From: Tannerellaceae bacterium
Lineage (GTDB): Bacteria; Bacteroidota; Bacteroidia; Bacteroidales; Tannerellaceae
Reading direction: 5' to 3'
Assembly: GCA_031276545.1 (NCBI GenBank)
Contig: JAISMW010000095.1
Coordinates: 1-25,228, forward strand
Length of the DNA: 25,228 nt
The notes under the pieces: model-generated
Seen by the model: the letters and a program-made list of their open reading frames with translations, nothing else
Database searches by the model: none
What the model was told of the DNA's origin: nothing
In this document: piece after piece, positions 8,134-15,951 of the stretch
How positions within the stretch are numbered: the first letter of the stretch is position 1
How the letters are laid out: every line of letters begins with the position of its first letter
Translations under genes and position numbers: made by a program

Positions 8134-8567
8134 CGATTGTGGGGGAGGCGATCTGCAAAAAAATATCGTTCGCCTACGATCGTGGGCGAACGATCTACAA
8201 AAAAATATTGATTACTTTCGATCGTGGGCGAACGATCTACAAAAAAATATGGGTCACTTTCGATCGTGGGTGAATGATCTACAAAAAAATATGGGTCACT
8301 TTCGATCGTGGGCGAATGATCTACAAAAAGATATTGGCCACTTTCGATCATGGGCGAACGATCTACAAAAAGATATTGGCCACTTTCGATCGTGGGCGAA
8401 CGATCTACAAAAAAATATGGGTCACTTTCGATCGTGGGCGAACGATTTACAAATGACAATGGGTCGCCCACGATCGTGGGGAGACAATTTACAAATGGCA
8501 ATGGGTCGCCCACGATCGCGGGCGAACGATCTGCAAAAAAATATGGAGCGCCTGTCATCGTAGGGAA
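8134..8567. repeat. Array of eleven 42-bp tandem repeats with palindromic cores
   Basis: CGATCG-type cores recur at 8134, 8177, 8219, 8261, 8303, 8345, 8387, 8429, 8471, 8513 and, degenerate, 8555. The spacing is 42 bp throughout except 43 for the first. Each unit carries GATCGT-GGGCGA-ACGATC (a 6-bp hairpin), an A-tract and a GGGTCACTTT or GGGTCGCCCA segment. Outer units keep longer palindromes: CCCACGATCGTGGG (8467-8480), TCGCCC/GGGCGA around CGATCG (8506-8525) and a 22-bp near-palindrome at 8169-8190. The middle units have lost the left half. Several frames are open on both strands because the unit lacks stops and is a multiple of three, so openness is not evidence of coding. The array sits between the convergent DUF6261-like gene and cobU. 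It is not CRISPR, since no variable spacers are present. Confidence 0.93.
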
Positions 8568-8696
8568 CGGACGGCTGAGAGTGGGGGGATGTTTTAGACT
8601 GGTTCGTCCTGCTCCTTTGCCGGGAACAGCCGGAAGACTCTTGCCGAAATGTTTTTCAGCGCAGGAAATTCTCCGTTTTTTCTCTGGAGGACGGGT

Positions 8697-9206
8697 TTAT
8701 TTGATTTGCAGGGGAATGCCGGAAACCATCAGGTAGACCTGGTCGGCGCGACGGGCTATGTATTGGTTGAACCATCCCTGCAGATCGGTGAAGCGACGCT
8801 GAAGGGCGTTTTCCGATATGCCTCCCATGCCTGTTTCGTTGGTTACAAAGATAAATGTGGCTTCCTGTGCGGTGAAGGCGTCGAACTCCGACTGAAGGGC
8901 TTCCAGGGCGAGGTCGATATCGGCCTGGAGGTCGTAGAAGAAATTGGTGTTCCACAGGGTGACGCAGTCTATTACCGCTACCCGTCCGGTCAGGGTGTGC
9001 CGGCTCAGTTCCCGGTCTTCTTCTATGGTAGTCCATTCCGGGCCCCGCATGGAACGGTGGCGCTGTACCCGCTGTTTGAATTCCTCGTCCCATATCCGGG
9101 CGGTGGCCAGGTATACCGGATGCGGAGAAAGGCTCAGCGCCAGTTTCTCCGCATAGGCGCTTTTTCCGGATCGGGCGCCTCCGGTTATCAGGATAATCTG
9201 TTTCAT
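8697..9206 (-). CDS. cobU: Adenosylcobinamide kinase/adenosylcobinamide-phosphate guanylyltransferase
   Basis: This 169-residue cytosolic enzyme phosphorylates adenosylcobinamide and then adds GMP from GTP, giving AdoCbi-GDP for nucleotide-loop assembly of cobalamin. The P-loop GGARSGKS is at residues 9-16. The RHR segment followed by a WTTIEED-like stretch (about residues 49-64) matches the CobU region that holds the guanylylated histidine. A VIDCVTLW strand gives the Walker-B-like element. Length is typical. The start lies only 2 nt after the outer-membrane-factor stop, so it is the fourth gene of the RND efflux operon rather than part of a cob cluster, which is unusual. No cobalamin-riboswitch-like leader was seen upstream of the operon or the gene. 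Confidence 0.95.
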   Translation of the reverse strand: MKQIILITGGARSGKSAYAEKLALSLSPHPVYLATARIWDEEFKQRVQRHRSMRGPEWTTIEEDRELSRHTLTGRVAVIDCVTLWNTNFFYDLQADIDLALEALQSEFDAFTAQEATFIFVTNETGMGGISENALQRRFTDLQGWFNQYIARRADQVYLMVSGIPLQIK

Positions 9207-9208
9207 GC

Positions 9209-10582
9209 TTATTCTTTTCCGAAGGCTTCGGATCCGCCGCCCAGGGCGCGGTAGAGGTTTACCACGGCCTGAATCTGTTCGAGCTTGTCGCTCACTTGTG
9301 CCAGTTGGGCTTGCAGCAGGTTTTGCTGGGCTGTCAGGACTTCGGTGTAATTGGCTTCGCCGGCTTTGAGGAGTTCTCCGGTGAAGAGTACGGCGGTGTT
9401 CAGTGTTTCTATCTGCTTTTTGCGGAGTTCGTTCTTGCGGTTCGACGATTCGAAGGCATAGAGGATGTCCGACACTTCCTGTCCGGCGGTGAGCAGGGCT
9501 TTTCTGAAGTTCAGCAGGGCTTCTTCCTGCTGGGCTTTTGCCGTCTTGAGCTGTCCGCGAAGTTGGTTTCCGGCAAAGAGGGGTTGCACGGCCTGGCCCA
9601 CCAGGTTCAGCAGGATGTCTTCCGGACGGAGGACGCTTGCCAGCGTGCCCGATAGCGTGAGGGAGGGATAGAACGCCGCCTGTGCGGCATTCTTCATCTC
9701 GAAGGCGGCGCGGAATGCCAGCTCGGCCTGCTTTACATCGGGGCGGTGAGAGAGGAGCTGTGCCGGGACGCCGTATTTCAGCCGTTCGGGAAGGTTCTGT
9801 ATCCGGATGTTCTGCCGGTCGATGGGGCCGGGCGGCCGTGCGGTGAGCAGGCTCAGGGCGTTTTCCATCCGGCGGATGCGGTTTTCCAGTTCGGGCAGGC
9901 TGATTTGCGTACTGTAGAGCAGCGCCTTACTTTGTTCTACGGCTGCGCCGTTCAGCAGGCCGGCCTGCATGAGCGACTCCATGGTGGAGGCGCTTTCTTC
10001 CAGCAGGCGGACGGTTTCGCGGGTGATCCGGAGCTGTTCGTCGAGCGCCATCAGCGTATAATAGGAGGTGGCGATATTGGATACCAGGGAGGTTTCTATC
10101 AGATTGCGGTAGGCGTGCGACTGCAGGAACTGTGCATAGCGTGCGCGCGACTGGCGGTTCAGCTTTCCGCGGATGTCGGCTTCCCACTGCACGGCGACGC
10201 TCAGAGCGAAGCGATTGTTGCCGCTCGTTTCCGGTTCGCTGTGCGTCATCTGCCCTGCCAGGGAGGCGGTGGGGAAATAGGCCGATTTGGCTACGGTCAG
10301 GGCGGCTTCGGCCTGCAGGATGCGCATATAGGCGATGCGCAGGTCGAGGTTGTGCTCCAGTCCTTCCGCTATCAGCGCGTGCAGGCAGGTATCGGCAAAG
10401 TAGCGGTTCCAGGGGATCCGGGCGATGGTGGAGGTATCGTCCGGGCTGCCGTCGCGGTACAGGGCGTCGAGGTCTGTTTCGGGCGACTGATAGCGGTTGA
10501 GGGTACGGCAGGAAGCAAACAGGGCGAAGAGAAAGACGATCGCCGGTACGAAAACATAATGGGGTATGAATTTGATGTGCAT
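9209..10582 (-). CDS. RND efflux outer-membrane factor lipoprotein (TolC/OprM/NodT type)
   Basis: This 457-residue outer-membrane channel would complete a tripartite pump. The signal peptide (hydrophobic residues 8-23) ends in a lipobox with C25, so the barrel trimer should be lipid-anchored as in OprM. Two repeats of the OEP fold are seen as long A/L/Q-rich helices: about residues 95-250, including YAQFLQSHAYRNLIETSLV, and about 280-445, including the TEVLTAQQNLLQAQLAQVSDKL pattern typical of the family. The A-L-L-S-H-R-P-D-V-K-Q-A-E motif at about residue 280 is a hallmark of NodT-like proteins. It starts 7 nt after the permease stop and is followed by cobU with a 2-nt gap. Exported substrates cannot be read from the sequence. 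Confidence 0.95.
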   Translation of the reverse strand: MHIKFIPHYVFVPAIVFLFALFASCRTLNRYQSPETDLDALYRDGSPDDTSTIARIPWNRYFADTCLHALIAEGLEHNLDLRIAYMRILQAEAALTVAKSAYFPTASLAGQMTHSEPETSGNNRFALSVAVQWEADIRGKLNRQSRARYAQFLQSHAYRNLIETSLVSNIATSYYTLMALDEQLRITRETVRLLEESASTMESLMQAGLLNGAAVEQSKALLYSTQISLPELENRIRRMENALSLLTARPPGPIDRQNIRIQNLPERLKYGVPAQLLSHRPDVKQAELAFRAAFEMKNAAQAAFYPSLTLSGTLASVLRPEDILLNLVGQAVQPLFAGNQLRGQLKTAKAQQEEALLNFRKALLTAGQEVSDILYAFESSNRKNELRKKQIETLNTAVLFTGELLKAGEANYTEVLTAQQNLLQAQLAQVSDKLEQIQAVVNLYRALGGGSEAFGKE

Positions 10583-10589
10583 GGCTGGT

Positions 10590-13500
10590 TTATTTTTTTC
10601 TTTTGATCACTTCATCGTTTGTATTGACAAGCCCCGAACGGCTGAACATATCCTGAAGGTTCTGGAAAATAATGTAGAGCGAGGGAATCACCAGTACGCC
10701 GAGCATCGTTCCGACAAGCATTCCTCCGATGGCGCTGATGCCGATAGAGCGGTTGCCGATGGCGCCCGCTCCGGTGGCCAGGGCTAGAGGCAGGAGTCCG
10801 AAGATGAAGGCAAACGAGGTCATCAGGATCGGGCGGAGCCGGGCTACGGCTCCCTTTACGGCCGCCTCGATGATGCCCATTCCCTGCTGCCTCCGCTGGA
10901 TGGCGTATTCCACAATCAGGATGGCGTTCTTGGCCAGCAGTCCTATCAGCATGATGAGCGAAATCTGTACGTATATATTATTGACGATGCCCGTGCCGCT
11001 CATCAGTCCGAGGTAGATAAAGACAAATACCCCCGACAGCCCTATCGGCAGCGACAGGATAACGGCCAGCGGAAGGATGTAGCTTTCGTACAGGGCGCAG
11101 AGCAGCAGGTAGACAAAGACGAGACAGAGGGCAAAGATCAGGTAGGTCTGGCTGCCGCTCTTCACTTCTTCGCGCGTCATGCCGGAGAAGTCGTATCCGT
11201 AGCCGACGGGGAGGGTGCGGGCGGCCTCTTCTTCGACGGCTTTCAGTACGTCGCCGGTGGCATATCCTGCGAGCTGGTTCGGGATGATCATGACGTTCAT
11301 CGAAGCGTACATGTTGAAACGGTTGAGCATCTGCGGGCCGGTCACGTCGGTGATGGTGAGAAATTCCGTAACGGGCGCCATCTCGCCGGAGGCCGTCCGG
11401 ATGTAGTAGCCGTCCAGGTTGTCCGGTTTAGCCCGGTATTCGGGCGCTGCCTGCAGCATGACGCGGAACTGCTTTCCGTAGATATTGAAGTTGGAAATAT
11501 ACATGCTGCCCACGTAGGCCTGCAGGGTAGCCATCACCTGGCCGAGCGTCAGTCCGGCATCTTTTATTTTGGGAATATTGGCTTCCAGTAGCTTTTGCGG
11601 GAAATTGGGGTCGAAGGTGGTACGCGCCATCATCACTTCGGGGCGCTTGCGCATGGCTTCGAGGAAACGGTTAGTGACGTCGAAGAAGCGGTTTACGTCT
11701 CCCCCGCTACGGTCCTGCATCTGCATTTCCACGCCGCTGCTCAGTCCGAATCCCTGCAGGGTGGGCGTGCCGGTGAAGATAAAGGTGGCGTGCATGTGCT
11801 TTGTTTTCTGCTGCATGAGGGCTACCACTTCGGGGGTTGTGATGTTCCGCCTGTTCCAGGGTTCCATCTTGATCATCACCGTAGCATACGAGCTTCCGAT
11901 GCCGCTCTGGAAGTTTACGCCGGTGATGTTCTGCACAAAGGCCACGTGTTCGATGCCTTCGGCTATCTTCACCACTTCCTGCACCAGCGAATCTGTCCGC
12001 TCCAGCGAGGTGCCGGGAGGCATCGTAATCAGTCCCATCACGCCTCCGCTGTCTTCCTGCGGCACGAAGCCCGAAGGGATGATGCGCATCAGGAAAAAGA
12101 GCAGCGCCGTGGTCGTGGCGATGATGGCCACGGTAATCCAGCGGTGCCCTTTCCGTCCGAGGAAATGCAGGGAGGCTTCGTATTGCCGTGTGCCTGCGCG
12201 GAAGAGCGTATTGAACAGCGCATAGAAACGGGCAAGCAGGTTCTGCTTCCGCACGGCGCCGCTCCGGTGTGACTTGAGGAACAGTGCGCAGAGCGCCGGG
12301 CTTAGCGTCAGTGCGTTGACGGCCGATATGACGATGGAAATGGCCAGCGTCAGCCCGAACTGCGTATAGAATACGCCGGAGGTGCCGCCGATGAAACTTA
12401 CCGGGATAAACACCGCCGCCATCACCAGCGTGATGGACACAATGGCGGGAGCAATTTCGCGCATCGCCTTCAGCGTGGCTTCCCTGGCGTCTCTTATCCC
12501 GGCGTCCAGTTGGGCATGTACGGCTTCGACCACCACAATGGCGTCGTCCACCACAATTCCGATGGCCAGCAGCAGGGCGAACAGGGTGAGCAGGTTGATG
12601 GAAAAGCCGAACAGCTTGAGGAAGAAAAACGTCCCGATAATGGCCACCGGCACGGCAATGGCCGGAATAAGGGTGGAACGGAAATCCTGCAGGAAGACCA
12701 GCACCACGAGAAACACCAGCAGGAAGGCTTCCAGCAGGGTGGTGATGACTTTTTCGATGGAAGCGCCCAGAAATTCGTTCGCATCCATTACGTAGTGGAT
12801 CTTCAGCCCCGGAGGGAAGAGGGCTTCCGCCTGCTTCAGCTCCGTCTTGATGCGCTCTATCACTTCCTGTGCGTTCGAGCCGGCCGTCTGGTTGATGCCG
12901 ATGGCTACCGATTCCTTGCCGCCAAGGTTGGACTGCACCGTATAGTTCAGCGATCCCAGCTCCACGTCGGCCACGTCTTTCACCCGCAGCAGTTGTCCTT
13001 CCTGCGAGCGGACGATGATGTTTTCAAATTCTTCGGCCGATTTCAGGCGTCCGGTATACTTTAAGGTATACTGAAAGGTCTGGTCTGCATTCCGTCCCAG
13101 TTCGCCGGGCGCCGCTTCGATGTTCTGTTCCTGCAGGGCGGCAATCACTTCGGGCGGACTGATTTTATAGACCGCCATCACGTCGGGCTTCAGCCAGATG
13201 CGCATCGAATAGTCCCGTGCGCCGAATACGTTGGCGTCGCCCACTCCCTTTACGCGCTTGATTTGGGGCAGGACGTTGATGTTGGCATAATTCTGGATAA
13301 AGGTACGGTCGTAGTCCGGATTGTCGGACGAGATGGAAATCATCAGGATCGTACTGCTCTGCTGCTTGCGCACCGTCACGCCGATTTGCACCACTTCCTG
13401 CGGGAGGAGGGGCGTGGCGCGCGCCACCAGGTTCTGCACGTTGACGGCGGCGATATCGGGGTTGACGCCCTGCTCAAAATAAACGGTCACATTGGCCATT

Positions 13501-13757
13501 CCGGTATTGGAGGCCGACGAGGTCATGTACGTCATCCCCTCCACTCCGTTGATCTGTTCTTCCAGCGGGATGACTACGCTGTTCATCACCACGTCGGCAT
13601 TCGCTCCCGGATAGGAGGCCGACACCTGCACGGTGGGCGGAGCGATATTGGGATACTGTTCTACCGGCAGCAGCGTGATGCCGATGATTCCCAGCACGAC
13701 GATGAGGATGGAAATAACGGTAGACAGCACCGGTCTTTCTATGAATGTTTTCAGCAT
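10590..13757 (-). CDS. RND multidrug efflux permease (AcrB/MexB family, HAE1)
   Basis: This 1055-residue inner-membrane proton/drug antiporter has the full family length. The N-terminus (FIERPVLSTVISILIVVLGIIG) is the standard first helix, and LPVEQYPNIAPPTVQVSASYPGA is the standard first periplasmic strand. The proton-relay aspartate pair is in GIVVDDAIVVVEAV (about residue 405), and the lysine partner is in GLLAKNAILIVEYA near residue 940. Two large periplasmic loops and twelve helices can be followed without a break. It lies between adaptor (45-nt gap) and outer-membrane factor (7-nt gap). The presence of D-D and K makes an active pump likely. HAE1-type pumps typically export hydrophobic compounds such as bile acids, dyes and antibiotics, but the specificity of this one is unknown. 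Confidence 0.97.
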   Translation of the reverse strand: MLKTFIERPVLSTVISILIVVLGIIGITLLPVEQYPNIAPPTVQVSASYPGANADVVMNSVVIPLEEQINGVEGMTYMTSSASNTGMANVTVYFEQGVNPDIAAVNVQNLVARATPLLPQEVVQIGVTVRKQQSSTILMISISSDNPDYDRTFIQNYANINVLPQIKRVKGVGDANVFGARDYSMRIWLKPDVMAVYKISPPEVIAALQEQNIEAAPGELGRNADQTFQYTLKYTGRLKSAEEFENIIVRSQEGQLLRVKDVADVELGSLNYTVQSNLGGKESVAIGINQTAGSNAQEVIERIKTELKQAEALFPPGLKIHYVMDANEFLGASIEKVITTLLEAFLLVFLVVLVFLQDFRSTLIPAIAVPVAIIGTFFFLKLFGFSINLLTLFALLLAIGIVVDDAIVVVEAVHAQLDAGIRDAREATLKAMREIAPAIVSITLVMAAVFIPVSFIGGTSGVFYTQFGLTLAISIVISAVNALTLSPALCALFLKSHRSGAVRKQNLLARFYALFNTLFRAGTRQYEASLHFLGRKGHRWITVAIIATTTALLFFLMRIIPSGFVPQEDSGGVMGLITMPPGTSLERTDSLVQEVVKIAEGIEHVAFVQNITGVNFQSGIGSSYATVMIKMEPWNRRNITTPEVVALMQQKTKHMHATFIFTGTPTLQGFGLSSGVEMQMQDRSGGDVNRFFDVTNRFLEAMRKRPEVMMARTTFDPNFPQKLLEANIPKIKDAGLTLGQVMATLQAYVGSMYISNFNIYGKQFRVMLQAAPEYRAKPDNLDGYYIRTASGEMAPVTEFLTITDVTGPQMLNRFNMYASMNVMIIPNQLAGYATGDVLKAVEEEAARTLPVGYGYDFSGMTREEVKSGSQTYLIFALCLVFVYLLLCALYESYILPLAVILSLPIGLSGVFVFIYLGLMSGTGIVNNIYVQISLIMLIGLLAKNAILIVEYAIQRRQQGMGIIEAAVKGAVARLRPILMTSFAFIFGLLPLALATGAGAIGNRSIGISAIGGMLVGTMLGVLVIPSLYIIFQNLQDMFSRSGLVNTNDEVIKRKK

Positions 13758-13802
13758 GATTTCATTACTTGATTAAAATTCGTTCCTTCGTATCTGCCGC
13801 GC

Positions 13803-14906
13803 TCACTCTTCGACGGCTATTTTCTTTCCTTGGCTCAGGGTGGCGATGCCGTCGGTCACGATCCGGTCTCCTTCGTTCAGCCCGCCCGTTACCACGTAGC
13901 TCTTGCTGTCGGGAGTGGGCAGCACGGAGATTACCTTTTGCACCACCGAATCGCCCTCCACTTTATACACCAGTATTTTGTCCTGCTGGGCAAAGGTAGC
14001 CTTCTGAGGTATCAGCAGGGCGCTGTCCAGCAGTCGCGGGATGGTGATGCGTCCGCTTGTACCGCTTCTCAGGAGTCCCTGCGGGTTGGGGAACTCCACC
14101 CTGAAACCGGCCGATCCGGTGGTGATGTTCAGCATGCCGGTAATGGTTTCAATCCGTCCTTTTTCCGGATATACGCTGCCGTCGGCCAGGGTGAGGGTGA
14201 TGTCGGGAGCGTTCCGGATTTTTTCGGCCTGCGTTTCTCCTTCCAGATCATTCAGAAAGGCCGTCAGCGCCTTTTCATTCAGCGAGAAATAGGCAAATAT
14301 CCGGCTGGTATTGGCCACGGTAGTCAGCACATGCTGACTGTTCACCAGGCTGCCGCGCCGGTAGGGAATCTCGCCGGTCACACCGGTCACCGGACTGGTC
14401 ACCTGCGTCCATCCCAGGGTGGCCTCGGCATTTTTCAGCGTAGCATCGGCCTGAGCCTTGGCCGCCTTGGCCGCGTTGTAGGCATACTGGTAGGTTTCCA
14501 GTTGCACGTTGCTGATGATGTTTTTCTCCGCCAGGGGCAGCATCCTTCTGAAATTGAGCAAAGCGGTGTTCAGTTGAGCTTCGGCGACGGTGACGCCCGC
14601 TTTGGCAATCTCCAGCGCCTGTTCGGCCTGGGGCGAATTGATTTTGAACAGCGTCTGCCCGGCCGCGACCGCGGAACCTTCATCCACATAGATATCTTCG
14701 ATAAAACCATCTATCCTCGGGCGGATTTCAATATCTTCCTTTCCTTTGAGCGTAACGGGATAGGAAGATTCAAGTGTGACACGCTGCACACTCACACGGA
14801 CAGCAGGATAAGACTGAATGGCGTTTCCCGTTTCCGCTGTTTTCCGTCCGCACGACAGCAGCAAACAGCCAAGGAGCGCCGTCATAAATATTCTCATTCG
14901 TATCAT
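13803..14906 (-). CDS. RND efflux periplasmic adaptor lipoprotein (membrane fusion protein)
   Basis: This 367-residue adaptor links the permease to the outer-membrane channel. A lipoprotein signal ends at C19 (LLLSC). An ATG three codons in (14897) is an alternative start with the same signal. The split biotinyl-lipoyl domain is visible: IEDIYVDEGSAVAAGQTLFKI (about residues 71-91) and the returning VTSPVTGVTGEIPYRRGSLV (about 173-192). Between them is a helical hairpin rich in A/L/E (about 100-165). Beta-barrel and membrane-proximal domains follow, with a C-terminal LNEGDRIVTDG motif. It is first in the operon adaptor-permease-channel-cobU, with a possible promoter at 14938-14971. No regulator gene is adjacent. 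Confidence 0.95.
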   Translation of the reverse strand: MIRMRIFMTALLGCLLLSCGRKTAETGNAIQSYPAVRVSVQRVTLESSYPVTLKGKEDIEIRPRIDGFIEDIYVDEGSAVAAGQTLFKINSPQAEQALEIAKAGVTVAEAQLNTALLNFRRMLPLAEKNIISNVQLETYQYAYNAAKAAKAQADATLKNAEATLGWTQVTSPVTGVTGEIPYRRGSLVNSQHVLTTVANTSRIFAYFSLNEKALTAFLNDLEGETQAEKIRNAPDITLTLADGSVYPEKGRIETITGMLNITTGSAGFRVEFPNPQGLLRSGTSGRITIPRLLDSALLIPQKATFAQQDKILVYKVEGDSVVQKVISVLPTPDSKSYVVTGGLNEGDRIVTDGIATLSQGKKIAVEE

Positions 14907-14937
14907 ATTATAGTGTATTAATCATGTTTTGACGTCC

Positions 14938-14971
14938 CAAAGATAGTGTTTTTTTAACATTACCCTGCAAA
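14938..14971 (-). promoter_or_regulatory. Probable promoter of the RND-cobU operon
   Basis: The minus strand has TATCTTTG (14945-14938), a full -7 match, 32 nt before the adaptor start. A TTTG lies at 14971-14968, but the spacer is 22 nt instead of 19-21. This -33 box overlaps the 3' edge of the upstream terminator. Confidence 0.6.
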
Positions 14972-15006
14972 AGAGACGACCCCGGCGTTGCCGGGGTCGT
15001 CTCTTT
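14970..15006 (-). terminator. Terminator of the lipoprotein/T9SS-protein unit
   Basis: AAAGAGACGACCCCGGC (14970-14986), loop GTT, then GCCGGGGTCGTCTCTTT (14990-15006) are a perfect 17-bp stem. It lies 28 nt after the stop of the 15034-15939 gene on the minus strand, where the stem ends in TTTT. The symmetric A/T flanks would also allow termination in the plus direction. Confidence 0.9.
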
Positions 15007-15033
15007 GTTACCGCACACACTCTCAACTTTCAC

Positions 15034-15939
15034 CTATTTCAGCACGATCTTATGCGATTCAGGCGTTCCCGATTCCGTATCAAGTGTCAGCACATACACG
15101 CCGTCCGGCAGTTTGCCGAAGTTCAGCGTGCCGCCCTGCGCGTCGATCCGTCCGGTTGCCGCCAGTGCGCCCGACACCGTATGCAGCGACCAGGCAACGG
15201 GTCGGGGCGCAGTGCCTGCGCCATGCGTAAAGGTAACGATTACCTGTTTGCCTGTTCCCGAAAAAACCCGGCAACTGCTTCTGCCCGCTACGGCGTTAGA
15301 CGTGTCAATATACGAGTCTGCGCTTACGCATGGAGTAGAGGCCGGCACCTTGTCCGGATCAGTGAAAATGCTCGAATAAGTGTTTTTATAACCGTGAACA
15401 ACCTGTGAGATTCTCAATTTCGATGTTTCTTTCGAAGCGGCAGGCTCTATCAACTGGATCATCACATCGCATCCCGCTGTCGGGCCTGTATTGAATACCC
15501 CTTTCTGTATGTTTTGATATGCCGTCACCGGACCGTATACCTCATAGCCATACGTACTGAAGATATACATTTCGGCATCCGTCGGCAGTTCCATTTCGGA
15601 GAAACCAAAATTGATGGAATAAGCCCCTTTAGAGTAAAAGCGCAGGCACCAGATGCGGCGGTCGCCTTCCTGCGTCCATTTCCCGTTGTCTATGGTATAG
15701 TCCACATCCATGGCGTAGCCGAAACGGAAGGGTCCCCAGCCGGTCTGTTTTGCGTCTTCAGCCAGCAGACTGTCTACATTGACGGGAGGCATGGATAGGA
15801 TAAACAAACTGTCGCTTATCAGCCTCAACTGAGAAAACCTGCAGAACGCATCCCTGCTTTCAAAAATGTAGCCGTTCACCTGTGCGGACATGTTCATGCT
15901 TATGAACATCCACAATACTAAACATGTAATCTTTTTCAT
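15034..15939 (-). CDS. Secreted protein: protease-propeptide-like domain plus T9SS tail, no catalytic domain
   Basis: This 301-residue protein has a signal peptide (residues 1-19, cleavage likely after MSA). Residues about 60-185 contain WCLRFYSKGAYSINFGFSEMELP, a YIFSTYGYEVYGP segment and a late LRISQVVHGYK. This is the pattern I know from the N-terminal region of lysyl-endopeptidase-like serine proteases of Bacteroidetes. After that, about residues 190-230 are a short Ser/Thr/Cys-rich stretch with no His/Asp/Ser catalytic motifs. Residues about 231-301 resemble a type A T9SS sorting domain (VWSLHTVSGALAATGRID, LPDGVYVLTLDTESG, ending HKIVLK). So the catalytic domain seems absent, by internal deletion or by design. 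It follows the 15952-16680 lipoprotein by 12 nt, in one transcript. The propeptide assignment is moderate; the T9SS tail is more secure. Confidence 0.85.
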   Translation of the reverse strand: MKKITCLVLWMFISMNMSAQVNGYIFESRDAFCRFSQLRLISDSLFILSMPPVNVDSLLAEDAKQTGWGPFRFGYAMDVDYTIDNGKWTQEGDRRIWCLRFYSKGAYSINFGFSEMELPTDAEMYIFSTYGYEVYGPVTAYQNIQKGVFNTGPTAGCDVMIQLIEPAASKETSKLRISQVVHGYKNTYSSIFTDPDKVPASTPCVSADSYIDTSNAVAGRSSCRVFSGTGKQVIVTFTHGAGTAPRPVAWSLHTVSGALAATGRIDAQGGTLNFGKLPDGVYVLTLDTESGTPESHKIVLK

Positions 15940-15951
15940 GATGTTTTTGAT

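Noticed and set aside
8249..8563. Plus-strand repetitive protein of 14-residue units (MGHFRSWANDLQK-type) in the 42-bp array, and the opposite-strand frame across it
   Set aside because: Several frames are open on both strands simply because the unit is a multiple of three and lacks stops. There is no promoter, the strong terminator at 8053-8092 lies before it, and the first unit carries a frame-breaking insertion.
8134..8567. CRISPR array
   Set aside because: The units are contiguous tandem copies without unique spacers, and no cas gene is present.
14907..15033. Cobalamin riboswitch ahead of the RND-cobU operon
   Set aside because: The gap is too short and is filled by a terminator and promoter. 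No B12-box-like motif is visible.
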